Below are positions 16,801 to 24,497 of a DNA stretch of 32,560 nucleotides, piece after piece. How positions within the stretch are numbered: the first letter of the stretch is position 1; every line of letters starts with the position of its first letter. The translations under genes and the position numbers were made by a program. The DNA is from Planctomycetaceae bacterium (GTDB lineage: Bacteria; Planctomycetota; Planctomycetia; Pirellulales; Pirellulaceae), in the NCBI GenBank assembly GCA_024638965.1, contig JAHEJI010000038.1, positions 1 to 32,560 of the forward strand. The letters are read 5' to 3'. The notes below the pieces were generated by a model. The model ran no database searches. It worked only from the letters and a program-made list of their open reading frames with translations, and was not told the DNA's origin.

Positions 16801-17319
16801 ATTACTTACCTGCTGATGGCGGCTTTGTTTGAATCCTGGATCTATCCGTTCGTGATTATCTTAAGCGTGCCAATGGGAGCAGTCGGTGGAATTATTGGAT
16901 TGAAACTGCTTGGGTTTTACCTGATCGCCAAGGACGAACCGGCGCAAGCACTGGACGTACTAACCATGCTTGGATTCGTAATTCTAGTAGGCACGGTGGT
17001 AAACAATGCGATTCTGATTGTGCACCAGTCGCTGGTGGTGATGAAAAATGAAGGCGTCGATTCACGCACGGCCATCACTCAGAGCATTCGGACAAGAATT
17101 CGACCGATATTCATGACCACAACGACAACGGTATTCGGTCTTTCGCCACTTGTGTTTTTCCCAGGTGCCGGCAGCGAACTTTATCGCGGTCTTGGCAGCG
17201 TCGTGCTTGGTGGGCTCCTGGTTTCGACTTTCTTCACGTTGGTCCTGGTGCCCACGCTTTTCAGTTTGATGCTCGATTTGAAGGCGGTTGTGAGACGATC
17301 CCTGGGTCTCAGCTCCTAA
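13867..17319 (+). CDS. RND-family efflux permease with two insertions
   Basis: This 1150-residue inner-membrane pump belongs to the AcrB/hydrophobe-amphiphile efflux group, which exports small molecules using the proton gradient. It begins with the usual TM1 region (PVKVSVGIILLTLFGLIAMF) and the motif LTPNVQRPQISVSTSWPGAS. The TM4 motif GMLVDNAVVVLENVFR (from about residue 487) has Asp-Asn where AcrB has Asp-Asp. The C-terminal half repeats the fold, ending with TMLGFVILVGTVVNNAILIV and SELYRGLGSVVLGGLLVSTF. It is longer than the usual 1020-1060 residues for two reasons: about 50 extra residues in the first porter domain (about 147-200), and about 40 extra hydrophobic residues between TM2 and TM3 (about 410-455). 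No adaptor or outer-membrane gene is adjacent. The HlyD-like gene at 3270 and the TolC-like gene at 26857 are distant candidates. Confidence 0.93.
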   Translation: MHPISWFIENPVKVSVGIILLTLFGLIAMFRMPMQLTPNVQRPQISVSTSWPGASPQEIEKEIVNEQEEQLKSVEGITKMSSESADSSGSVTLEFRVGTDMNQAILKVNSQLQQVREYPADADKPVIRTSNSSDRSIAWFILSVKPPSIEQLQAYAQQHPEMAETIQNIINAKSIGLSTMRLRALIEEYPEAQELLPDLNVPQFRKFAEDNIESQFERVPGVADASVRGGEERQLQVIVNAEQLAARGLTLDNLRQSLIQDNQDISGGDFSEGKRRYVVRTMGQYRSIEQVSNQTIPNPSGETVYVRDVAEVRLGYDKPSGFVRRFGVSNIAVSVQRESGANVVAIMDGLKEETRKLNAGLLARNDLVLSQVYDETVYINSAVGLVKQNIILGGALTVIILMLFLHLRGRTLIFVPLLAASSVAAVLISPWFFSATLALVLISGFWFARGTLVVALAIPVSIIGTFLVLNTLGRSLNVISLAGLAFAVGMLVDNAVVVLENVFRYFQMGHRPMKAARLAVGEVWGAVLASTLTTLAVFLPILFLQGEAGQLFADIALAISAAVGLSLIVSVIVIPTAASRMLNDNDRDNSNERKRGFVEKSLSGFGTFFTNTVVGTNDWIQRGWMRRIAVIALILAVAGAVGYFMRPKVEYLPSGNRNLIISMILPPPGYNVHQLSAMGQQVEETLRPYWDIDPTTEDTSHLDYPTIGDYFYVARGKSVFVGLRAHDELKARKLIKLIQTKFKDAFPGSFVTARQTSLFGRGLSGGRTIDVEITGPELETLVGLGGKILGGVKRHFPEETQARPEPSLDLSSPELHVSLKPEQAAALGITNRELGYAVNALIDGAYATDYFTGGEKIDLVILGTDQYDGNTQDLNSEYIATRNMSQPVRLDALADVRLSSGPEQINHRERERAISIQVSPPPELTLEESIDIINNQIIKPMEDQGELTAEYKVNLSGTADKLKETWSQLKWNLALAVLITYLLMAALFESWIYPFVIILSVPMGAVGGIIGLKLLGFYLIAKDEPAQALDVLTMLGFVILVGTVVNNAILIVHQSLVVMKNEGVDSRTAITQSIRTRIRPIFMTTTTTVFGLSPLVFFPGAGSELYRGLGSVVLGGLLVSTFFTLVLVPTLFSLMLDLKAVVRRSLGLSS

Positions 17320-17522
17320 TCAGGCATCAGTTGTGCACGGAAGCGGTAGCCTCACAATGCGCACAAAAAAGGGTCAGTGAGTCGCTCCACACTGCACCGA
17401 TAAGATTGCGAGCTCCAGAACAAACTAGCTTGAGAGCGTATTTGGATTAAGTTTGGCGTCTTTTCCTCGGTTTCGCCCGGCAATCAGAGCGCCACGACCG
17501 CTATACGTCCGTGCGACACGCA

Positions 17523-18137
17523 CTAGTCGTCCGAAATGGTTTTGATTTTCAAGTCTTTGTAATAAACCTTGCTGCCTGGATCATGAGCTTGCAAAGCAAT
17601 CGTGCCACTCGAGAGTTGACGAGTGGGACGATCCAAATCATCCGGTTCAGTATAATCGGAAATGGTTTTACCATTGATTTTGATGACAATATTTTTGCCT
17701 TTGACGATCACTTCGTAGTCAAACCATTCATTGTCTTTCACCGGCGCTTCAAAATTGTCTTGGACATTATAAAGACCACCGGTTTTTTTCGGGTCGCCTT
17801 GCGTGTTATTGACTTGGGCTTCATAACCTGTTTCAGGCCAACCTTCATGCTGGAATTTTGTGTGAAAGTAAATTCCCGAATTTGCTTTCGGCAATGTTTT
17901 TACTTTCGCTTTAAGATGAAAATTCTTGAATTCGGCGTGACCGGTTTTGCCAACGTAGAAAACGTGCGCTCGTTTACCATGAGTTACGAGGCAACCGTCT
18001 TCGACGTAAATTGAATCTTGATTTTCATTGACGTGCCAACCCAAAAGGTCTTTTCCGTTAAACATTTCAACCCATTCATCCTGAGCCAATGAAAACGGTG
18101 TGACAACGACCAGCAATAGAATTGCGCAGCGAATCAT
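17523..18137 (-). CDS. Secreted DUF1080 (3-keto-disaccharide hydrolase-like) protein
   Basis: This 204-residue protein has a signal peptide (MIRCAILLLVVVTPFSLAQD). It is followed by a single lectin-like beta-sandwich of the DUF1080/PF06439 family, which is greatly expanded in planctomycetes. Diagnostic blocks are MFNGKDLLGWHV near the start, KANSGIYFH in the middle, GYEAQVNNT, WFDYEVIVKGKNIVIKINGK, and the closing GTIALQAHDPGSKVYYKDLKIK. Characterised relatives cleave 3-keto-glycosides or bind glycans. Substrate cannot be told from sequence. It lies 58 bp downstream of rhaB on the same strand, so the two may share a transcript, which would fit sugar breakdown. The 203-bp convergent gap to the RND gene (17320-17522) shows no clear terminator. 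Confidence 0.9.
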   Translation of the reverse strand: MIRCAILLLVVVTPFSLAQDEWVEMFNGKDLLGWHVNENQDSIYVEDGCLVTHGKRAHVFYVGKTGHAEFKNFHLKAKVKTLPKANSGIYFHTKFQHEGWPETGYEAQVNNTQGDPKKTGGLYNVQDNFEAPVKDNEWFDYEVIVKGKNIVIKINGKTISDYTEPDDLDRPTRQLSSGTIALQAHDPGSKVYYKDLKIKTISDD

Positions 18138-18195
18138 GTTGGATGCTCCAGATATTTTGTGGACGACGGACCGCTCATTGTATTAAAAACATGAC

Positions 18196-19752
18196 TCAAA
18201 TGGGATCGGGTGCGGAAAGGTTTCCGAACCGGGCGATTGCGGCCTCCCATTCTTCTCGATCTTCGGACGGTTCATACAATACCGGCTCAAACGAATCGAC
18301 GACAACTCTTCTCAATTCCTGCAAGGAATCGATTTGGCCTGCACCCATCGCTTGAACCAGGACATTGCCACTGGCAGTCGCTTCGCCTGGGCCGCAAATG
18401 ACGGTCCGATTCAATGCATCTGATGTCAATTGATTGAGCAGAGAATTCTTGCATCCGCCACCAACGATGTGCAATACGGAAAAAGAGCAACCCAAAACAG
18501 ATTCCATCCGGGAGAGTGTACGTTGATAGCACAGCGCAAGACTTTCCAGGCTACAACGAACGAGATCGCCGACCGTCTCAGGCACGGGTTGCGACGAACG
18601 TTCAGCAAATAGTCTTATTTTTTCGGCCATGTCTCCGGGAGCCAGAAATTCGTCCTGGTTTGGATCCACCAACGTTCGAAATGGTTCTGCCATGCGGGCG
18701 GCTTCCATCAGCTGCGCAAAGTCATATTCATTCTCTTCTTTTTCATTCAACTCTCGACGAAGTTCCTGCACCATCCACAAACCGGTGATGTTTTTCAAAA
18801 ACCGTACCCTCCCGGCAACACCCAACTCATTTGTAAACGGCTCAGCTGCCGCTGCCGGTGAGGTGTTGGGTTGTTCGATCTCTGCCCCCAGCAACGACCA
18901 CGTTCCACTCGACAAGTAAGCCCAGCCTTCACCAATTTGAGCTGGAACTGCGGCAACGGCCGACGCGGTGTCGTGCCCTCCTGGCGCGATCACTTGGAGA
19001 TCTTTCGGCGTATCCGTCACTTCTGCAATCTCTTTCAGGATCGTTCCGACCGTTGTTCCGGAGTCGACAATTGGACCAAAGATGCTCGTCGGAAGGCCAA
19101 GTTTCCTCAAAAGCCAGAAGTCCCAGGTTTGCGTTTCGAGGCTTAACATTGCACTGGTGGAAGCGATCGTTCGTTCAACCCTCACTTTGCCGCTTAACCA
19201 GAAGTGAATGAGATCGGGCAAAAACAGGAATTGTTCGGCCGCTTCGAAAAGTGCCGGTTCAGCTTCGAATCGGGCAAAGACCTGAAACAAGGTATTGATC
19301 GGCATGAGTTGAATGCCGGTTCTCGAATACAGCTCCTCAAAACCGCCGATCAAATCAAGCGCTTTTTGACTTGCTGGTTCATTTTGCGGATCTCGATAAC
19401 AATGAGGGAGTGCGAGCAGTTCGCCACTCGGTCCAAGCAAGGCCCAATCAACACCCCAGGTATCAACGCCAATACTCGCTAATCGCAAGTCTTCCGACGT
19501 GCAGTATTGATTTGCCTTTTTGAGACCGATGAGTATGTTTCGCCAAATGTCAGTCAAATTCCAGACGGGTCCCGTCGGCAAGGGAACACCAGCGTGTTCA
19601 AACCGATGTAACTCTTCAAGCTCAAGCAGTTTCGGAGTACCGCCAAGTATTCCAAGAATTGCGCGACCCGAACTGGCGCCAAGGTCGATTGCTAAGTGGG
19701 CTGTCTGCATTGCAGTTTGTGCGATTCCAGTATTTTCTTTTTGGGGCTTCAT
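18196..19752 (-). CDS. rhaB: Rhamnulokinase
   Basis: RhaB phosphorylates L-rhamnulose to L-rhamnulose 1-phosphate, which aldolase splits to DHAP and L-lactaldehyde. The 518-residue protein is a FGGY carbohydrate kinase. It has the phosphate loop DLGASSGRAI (from about residue 23), SIGVDTWGVDWALL, the substrate block HCYRDPQNEP, RTGIQLMPINTLFQ, GGHDTASAV, the second ATP motif AYLSSGTWSLLG, and the adenosine motif HIVGGGCKNSLLNQ. WGVDWALL and SSGTWSLLG are typical of rhamnulokinase rather than xylulokinase or glycerol kinase. ATG 19750-19752 is the first start; an internal ATG 14 codons later (about 19710), just before TAHLAIDLG, is equally plausible because neither has a good ribosome-binding site. 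It is divergent from the 2-hydroxyacid dehydrogenase. Confidence 0.9.
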   Translation of the reverse strand: MKPQKENTGIAQTAMQTAHLAIDLGASSGRAILGILGGTPKLLELEELHRFEHAGVPLPTGPVWNLTDIWRNILIGLKKANQYCTSEDLRLASIGVDTWGVDWALLGPSGELLALPHCYRDPQNEPASQKALDLIGGFEELYSRTGIQLMPINTLFQVFARFEAEPALFEAAEQFLFLPDLIHFWLSGKVRVERTIASTSAMLSLETQTWDFWLLRKLGLPTSIFGPIVDSGTTVGTILKEIAEVTDTPKDLQVIAPGGHDTASAVAAVPAQIGEGWAYLSSGTWSLLGAEIEQPNTSPAAAAEPFTNELGVAGRVRFLKNITGLWMVQELRRELNEKEENEYDFAQLMEAARMAEPFRTLVDPNQDEFLAPGDMAEKIRLFAERSSQPVPETVGDLVRCSLESLALCYQRTLSRMESVLGCSFSVLHIVGGGCKNSLLNQLTSDALNRTVICGPGEATASGNVLVQAMGAGQIDSLQELRRVVVDSFEPVLYEPSEDREEWEAAIARFGNLSAPDPI

Positions 19753-19826
19753 TATTGCAGGACAATTTTTGCTTTGAAACCGAAGAGTGCAATTAAAAAA
19801 TACGAAAAACGAGGCGGACCGGCACT

Positions 19827-19846
19827 AATTTGAAACGAAACAAATT
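19827..19846. promoter_or_regulatory. Short palindrome, possible operator between rhaB and the dehydrogenase
   Basis: AATTTG and CAAATT form a perfect 6-bp inverted repeat around the 8-nt spacer AAACGAAA. It sits 75 bp upstream of rhaB in the 313-bp divergent region. The half TGAAACG recalls LacI-family operators, but the symmetry centre differs. This is only a candidate. I see nothing else in 19753-20065. Confidence 0.25.
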
Positions 19847-20065
19847 CAGCGATCAATAATTTCATCAACACTGCTGGTCACTTTAGCTTCGTCGTGGCGG
19901 TTGACCTTCATTGGACTTAAGCTTGATTCGTAAAAAACCTCGTTAACAACGACTTGATTTGTTTAGCAAAGCAATTTTTCGGACAAAAAACGTGCGGATC
20001 GCTACGCCTAGTAGGCAATTTCGTTCAAAATAGTGCGAGACCAAATCCATCGGAACAATGAGTCG

Positions 20066-21217
20066 ATGAACTACAAATACAATCCAAAGTATCCCAGCAT
20101 TGAAGACCTGCGAATTCGCGCAAAGAAGAGAATTCCGCGATTCGCTTTTGAATATCTCGACGGAGGTTGTAACGAAGATGTCAACTTGATGCGGAACACG
20201 TCCGAGATTCGGGAAGTCGAACTCAAGCCTCAATACCTTAGTGAGCATTCTGGTTCGGAAATGGACACGGAGTTGTTTGGTCACGTTTACAATGCTCCCT
20301 TTGGAATCGCACCGATTGGTTTGCAGGGACTCATGTGGCCAGGTTCACCCGAGATTCTTGCAAGGGCCGCTTTCGAACATAACATTCCGTTCATACTGAG
20401 CACGGTCTCAACAAGCAACATCGAAACGATTGGGAAAATCACTCAAGGCCGCGCATGGTTTCAACTTTACCATCCCACAGAAGACCGTTTACGTGATGGC
20501 CTTATTAAACGCGCCGAATCGGTCGGCTGCCCGGTTCTGGTAATTCTGTGTGACGTCCCAACGTTTGGTTATCGGCCCCGAGATATTCGTAACGGCTTGG
20601 CGATGCCGCCGAAAATGACACTTGCGAACATGCTTCAGATTACAATACGACCGCGATGGACTTTGCAAACTCTGAAACAAGGCAAACCCAGTTTTGCCTC
20701 CTTGAAACCGTACATGCCCAAGGGGCTAAATCTAAAAGAGCTGGGGAGTTTCATGGATGAAACATTCAGCGGTCGCCTCAATGATGAGAAGATCAAGCCG
20801 ATTCGCGATATGTGGAAAGGGAAATTAGTACTCAAGGGCGTGGCCAGCGAAGAAGACACCGAACGCGCGATTCGACTTGGAATTGATGGCATTATCGTTT
20901 CCAACCATGGTGGACGTCAGTTAGATGCTGGGCAATCAACGATTAAGCCACTTATAAAAATAGCCGCCAAATACGGCACTAAGATCACGGTCATGATGGA
21001 TAGTGGAATTCGCTCGGGACCGGATGTTGCCCGTGTATTGGCCAGTGGAGCAAAATTCACTTTTTTGGGCCGATCGTTCATGTATGGAGTTGCGGCCCTC
21101 GGTACCGAGGGCGGCAATCATACGATTTCGATCTTGAAATCTCAACTGCAGCAGGTGATGGAACAAATCTGCTGCGAGCGAACCGAAGATTTTCCGAAAC
21201 ATCTGATCCGCGAGTGA
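20066..21217 (+). CDS. FMN-dependent 2-hydroxyacid (L-lactate-type) dehydrogenase
   Basis: This 383-residue protein belongs to the FMN alpha-hydroxyacid dehydrogenase/oxidase family (LldD, glycolate oxidase). It shows RFAFEYLDGGCNEDVNLMRN near the N-terminus, then APFGIAPIGLQGLMWPGSPE, FQLYHPTEDR and the loop FGYRPRDIRNG. The catalytic-base motif SNHGGRQLD has His at residue 281, and the phosphate-binding end reads DSGIRSGPDV followed by FLGRSFMYG. The family oxidises L-lactate or a related 2-hydroxyacid to the 2-oxoacid. Substrate is not certain: LLILTVD-type loops read VILCDVP here. I chose ATG 20066, which gives the usual length. A GTG at 20033 would add 11 residues. Divergence from rhaB suggests it may oxidise lactate made from rhamnose-derived lactaldehyde, which is an inference. 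Confidence 0.85.
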   Translation: MNYKYNPKYPSIEDLRIRAKKRIPRFAFEYLDGGCNEDVNLMRNTSEIREVELKPQYLSEHSGSEMDTELFGHVYNAPFGIAPIGLQGLMWPGSPEILARAAFEHNIPFILSTVSTSNIETIGKITQGRAWFQLYHPTEDRLRDGLIKRAESVGCPVLVILCDVPTFGYRPRDIRNGLAMPPKMTLANMLQITIRPRWTLQTLKQGKPSFASLKPYMPKGLNLKELGSFMDETFSGRLNDEKIKPIRDMWKGKLVLKGVASEEDTERAIRLGIDGIIVSNHGGRQLDAGQSTIKPLIKIAAKYGTKITVMMDSGIRSGPDVARVLASGAKFTFLGRSFMYGVAALGTEGGNHTISILKSQLQQVMEQICCERTEDFPKHLIRE

Positions 21218-21271
21218 ACTCCCGCGATTGCCTGATGCATTCGAATCAAGCGAGTTTCGACCGATAACACC

Positions 21272-23746
21272 CTATTCCCGTTCTGGAGTTTGCAATGGAA
21301 CCTGTTGAGTTTGGGACGAAACTCCATCTCCGACTGTCGGAATCAGCCTGTTGGGTCCCTGGATTGTAAGCTTCCAATACTCTTCGGCTTTTTCAATCGC
21401 TTTCGCCATCAACGAATCTGTCGTGTACGCTCCGTTTTCATCGAGTCGTCCAGCGGGATGATTGGTCATGACCTCAATCGCGTCGAGAATATTATCGACC
21501 GCCCAAATATGAAACTGGCCTTCGGCGCATGCCCGACAAACATCCTCGCGAAGCATCAAATCGTCCGCATTCGATTTTGGAATAACCACGCCCTGTTTGT
21601 TGGTCAAGCCGAATTGGTTGCATGCGTCAAAGAAGCCTTCGATCTTCTCATTTGTTCCTCCTATGGCTTGAAGATGCCCGTGCTGATCGATCGCACCTGT
21701 CATTGCCAACCCCTGACTGATCGAAATTCCGGTCAGGGCACTGAGCATACAGACAATTTCGGCGCCGGAGGCAGAATCACCGTCGATGCCGCCATAACTT
21801 TGCTCAAACGCCAAAGAAGCGCTGAAGGCCAGCGGATGCTCAGTGCTCAACAGATGCCGCAACAGCCCCCCAAGAATATGAAAACCTTTGGTGTGAATCG
21901 AGCCTGACATTTGCGACTGGCCTTCGATGTTGATCAGCCCGGCACGTCCGGGTCCAATCGTCGCCGTAATGCGTGCAGGAAAACCGTAGGTCAGCGGACC
22001 AGAATGCATCACGGCTAAACCGTTGATTTGACCCACCACTTCGCCTTGCGTTTGCACCATCAACGTCCCACGTTCAACCATTTCTTGAAACTTCTTCGAT
22101 GGCAAACTGGCTCTTGCTCTTGTTCGACGAACCGCAGAATGGACGTGTTCCGCCAGGACGAGGTTCGGGTCTTTGTTTTCCTGTGTCGCCAAAAAAGCAG
22201 CTTCCCGCCCGATGTCGGCGATTCGACCAAATCTCGCAGTCAACTTTTGCGAACGAGCCGCGATCCGCGAGCCGTGCTCAGCCAAAGCCGCGACAGCGGC
22301 GCGATCAAAATGAGGCAGATTTTCTTCATTTACCAATCCTGCCACCATGCCTGCATATTGAAAAACACCCTCATCGTCACGCACGATTTCGCTGTCGAAA
22401 TCGGCTAAAACCTTGAACAATTCGCGGAAGTCAGGATCGTAATGATCTAATTTGTAATAGGTTTCAACATCACCGATGAGAATCACTCGGACGTTGATCG
22501 CGATGGGCTCCGGCTGAGTAACGACGTGTTGACGCATCCAGCCCATTTCGGCGGGAACAATTTCCAACTGTCCTGTGCGCAAGGTTCTCATTAACGCCCG
22601 CCACGAACCTGGCTCTGACAACAACTCGTTCACATCCAAGATCAGGTAGCCGTCGTCCGCATTCAGTATCGCCCCCGCTCGAATTCCCCGATAGTCGCTG
22701 ATTGCTATGCCTCCGGGACCCCACTTCGGCTCAACAGTGCCAAGCAGGTTAACCAGACTTGGAGTGCCTTCTTCAACGACCGGTTTCGCGGTGCCGTGGC
22801 GATGAGTCAGGACGATGTTGACGCCGTAAACTTCCTTCAGGTCGATCGCCTCGTCTTCGCCACGCGGTCGCAGGTTGTACTCGATCGTGTTGTTTACGAT
22901 GTCCTCAATGAATTTCTTGACTGAGTCGAAGGAATACAAATCCAGCAGTGGATCGATCAACTCAGACAACATCTGTCGCGCGGCATTTTCGTGTAGATCG
23001 TCGATCTGCTGCTTGCTCTCGTGAAACAATTCGCTGATCGCTCGACCAACCTCCTTCAACATTTTTTGAAATTCGGGAATTGCTTTTTCAAAGTCTTTCA
23101 GTTGTTGTTCAGGAGCTTTGTTCTGCATCACCAGAGCCCGTAACTGATCGGGAGGAATGGGCTGGCCATCGACAACGGGAAAGATCACGGTCTGCGGACG
23201 TGGTGCGTCTTGAGTCGAAACCAAAGCCAAACCCGCAGCTTCAAGTTCTTTCTCAAGTGGTTCGGAAATGGTTTTCGCTTTTTGCTGCACCTCCTGATGG
23301 ATGGCTTGGCGTGTCGAGTTATACGGCTCGCCATTCAGAGCCTTGATCAAACCCTCCTGAATGAACTCTGCGATTTCCTCTATTTTTCTGCGAAAGTCTT
23401 TTGCCGTACCGGGCGGAAGTGTGATCAAACGGGGATGATCCGGTCGCTGGAAATTGTGCACATAACAGTAATCGCATTTGTTGTTCGACGTCGGAGCGAG
23501 CTCTTTCAAGAGCTGTCTCACCAATCGCATCCGGCCGGTTCCGCGAGAACCGCGAACATACACGTTTTGCCCCGGGGCATCGCATTGAATTCCAAACAGT
23601 AATGCCTCGCGTGCTGTTTCCTGTCCAATCACGCCACGGCTGCCATCGATTTCAGCTGTGGTTTCAAATTGAAAGATCTCGGGATTACATCGCCAACGGA
23701 GTTTTTCGCAGGGTAGATGTGCGATTTCTTTTGAGTGGTCACCCAT
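21272..23746 (-). CDS. Lon-like AAA protease (LonB/YcbZ type)
   Basis: This 824-residue protein belongs to the Lon-related family represented by E. coli YcbZ (AAA_32 plus Lon proteolytic domain). It is expected to degrade proteins in the cytoplasm. The Lon catalytic dyad is present: Ser658 in GIDGDSASGAE and Lys701 in GGTNEKIEGFF, 43 residues apart as in classical Lon. The N-terminal half has the family block VIGQETAREALLFGI, then a P-loop-like GSRGTGRMR in which the usual Lys is Arg and Thr is Met. Arg is common at this site in this family. A helical insertion (about residues 120-240) precedes the ATPase part that ends in DDGYLILDVNELL. The stop lies 54 bp from the convergent dehydrogenase. 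The start ATG 23744-23746 is the first in frame. The 267-bp region upstream (23747-24013) holds only the terminator of the next operon. Confidence 0.9.
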   Translation of the reverse strand: MGDHSKEIAHLPCEKLRWRCNPEIFQFETTAEIDGSRGVIGQETAREALLFGIQCDAPGQNVYVRGSRGTGRMRLVRQLLKELAPTSNNKCDYCYVHNFQRPDHPRLITLPPGTAKDFRRKIEEIAEFIQEGLIKALNGEPYNSTRQAIHQEVQQKAKTISEPLEKELEAAGLALVSTQDAPRPQTVIFPVVDGQPIPPDQLRALVMQNKAPEQQLKDFEKAIPEFQKMLKEVGRAISELFHESKQQIDDLHENAARQMLSELIDPLLDLYSFDSVKKFIEDIVNNTIEYNLRPRGEDEAIDLKEVYGVNIVLTHRHGTAKPVVEEGTPSLVNLLGTVEPKWGPGGIAISDYRGIRAGAILNADDGYLILDVNELLSEPGSWRALMRTLRTGQLEIVPAEMGWMRQHVVTQPEPIAINVRVILIGDVETYYKLDHYDPDFRELFKVLADFDSEIVRDDEGVFQYAGMVAGLVNEENLPHFDRAAVAALAEHGSRIAARSQKLTARFGRIADIGREAAFLATQENKDPNLVLAEHVHSAVRRTRARASLPSKKFQEMVERGTLMVQTQGEVVGQINGLAVMHSGPLTYGFPARITATIGPGRAGLINIEGQSQMSGSIHTKGFHILGGLLRHLLSTEHPLAFSASLAFEQSYGGIDGDSASGAEIVCMLSALTGISISQGLAMTGAIDQHGHLQAIGGTNEKIEGFFDACNQFGLTNKQGVVIPKSNADDLMLREDVCRACAEGQFHIWAVDNILDAIEVMTNHPAGRLDENGAYTTDSLMAKAIEKAEEYWKLTIQGPNRLIPTVGDGVSSQTQQVPLQTPERE

Positions 23747-23833
23747 GATATGCCTGAAGTGTCAGAGGTTGTTTACAGGCCGCTATCTTAAGAAGTTTGC
23801 ATTCGTTGTAACACAGGCTGCAACCTGGAACAC

Positions 23834-23864
23834 AAAAAAGCCCGCCTTTGTTCACGACGGGCTT
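23834..23864 (-). terminator. Intrinsic terminator of the TadE-TadG-DUF1573 operon
   Basis: On the minus strand AAGCCCG (23864-23858) pairs with CGGGCTT (23844-23838) around a 13-nt loop. It runs into a run of T residues (23839-23834). It lies about 150 bp after the DUF1573 stop. Confidence 0.78.
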
Positions 23865-24013
23865 GAAAGTTGACGTGGGTTGCGGAGACTATTCCGTCAA
23901 AATCATGGTCAGGAGAAATTCAATTGTTGTTTTGGTTGGGTCACGATTTCCGCTTACCGCCAACTTACGATTTGTTCACGCCGGGATTTGATTCGGCCTA
24001 TATATTGTGAAAT

Positions 24014-24463
24014 TTATTGTTGTACTTCTTGAGTACTTCGAACCATAGCCGAAACTGCTAGTCTGAATGTCGGCAAATTTGGAGCACTGGTTTCATAATC
24101 CAACTCCAACATATATGAACCGTCTAAATTGTGAGTGTCAAGTTTGGCTGATAATTCTCCTGACTCACCAGGCATTAAAATAAAGGGTCCTTGATCAGCC
24201 GCAATACAATCGCAACTGCTGCTTCGTGCATGAATGATCAAGCGGCTGCCGCCCGCATTCTTGATTGGAAACTTGACGGTGTGGATAGAACCGTTTTCGA
24301 CTGGTCCCAGTTCCCACGCGGTTCTCGATAAAACCGCGACCGCAGGATAGTCAACGACTGCGAAATCGTCATTCCTGCCGCCTGACACCCATCCGGTCGC
24401 TACAATTATGGCCAACACACCCACGCACCAAGAAAGTTTTGTGATAAATTTCATGTTTGGCAT
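24014..24463 (-). CDS. DUF1573-family secreted or membrane-anchored protein
   Basis: This 149-residue protein has an N-terminal hydrophobic segment (about residues 9-26, SWCVGVLAIIVATGWVSGG). It is followed by a DUF1573-type immunoglobulin-like domain: HTVKFPIKNAGGSRLIIHA, then SSSCDCIAAD with the family's paired cysteines, then PGESGELSAKLDT, then LELDYETS. DUF1573 domains are frequent in planctomycetes and Bacteroidetes and are presumed extracytoplasmic. No enzymatic role is known. ATG 24463 or the ATG three codons later could start it. The gene is 34 bp downstream of the TadG-like gene, so it is probably the last gene of that operon and may serve the same surface structure. Confidence 0.85.
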   Translation of the reverse strand: MPNMKFITKLSWCVGVLAIIVATGWVSGGRNDDFAVVDYPAVAVLSRTAWELGPVENGSIHTVKFPIKNAGGSRLIIHARSSSCDCIAADQGPFILMPGESGELSAKLDTHNLDGSYMLELDYETSAPNLPTFRLAVSAMVRSTQEVQQ

Positions 24464-24497
24464 ACGTACGATAAAATATCTGAAGTGCTCGACCTTG

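Noticed and set aside
17331..17384. Imperfect inverted repeat TTGTGC / GCACAA after the RND gene
   Set aside because: It is followed by A residues on the plus strand and the T-run lies on the wrong side for the minus strand, so it does not fit a terminator for either convergent gene.
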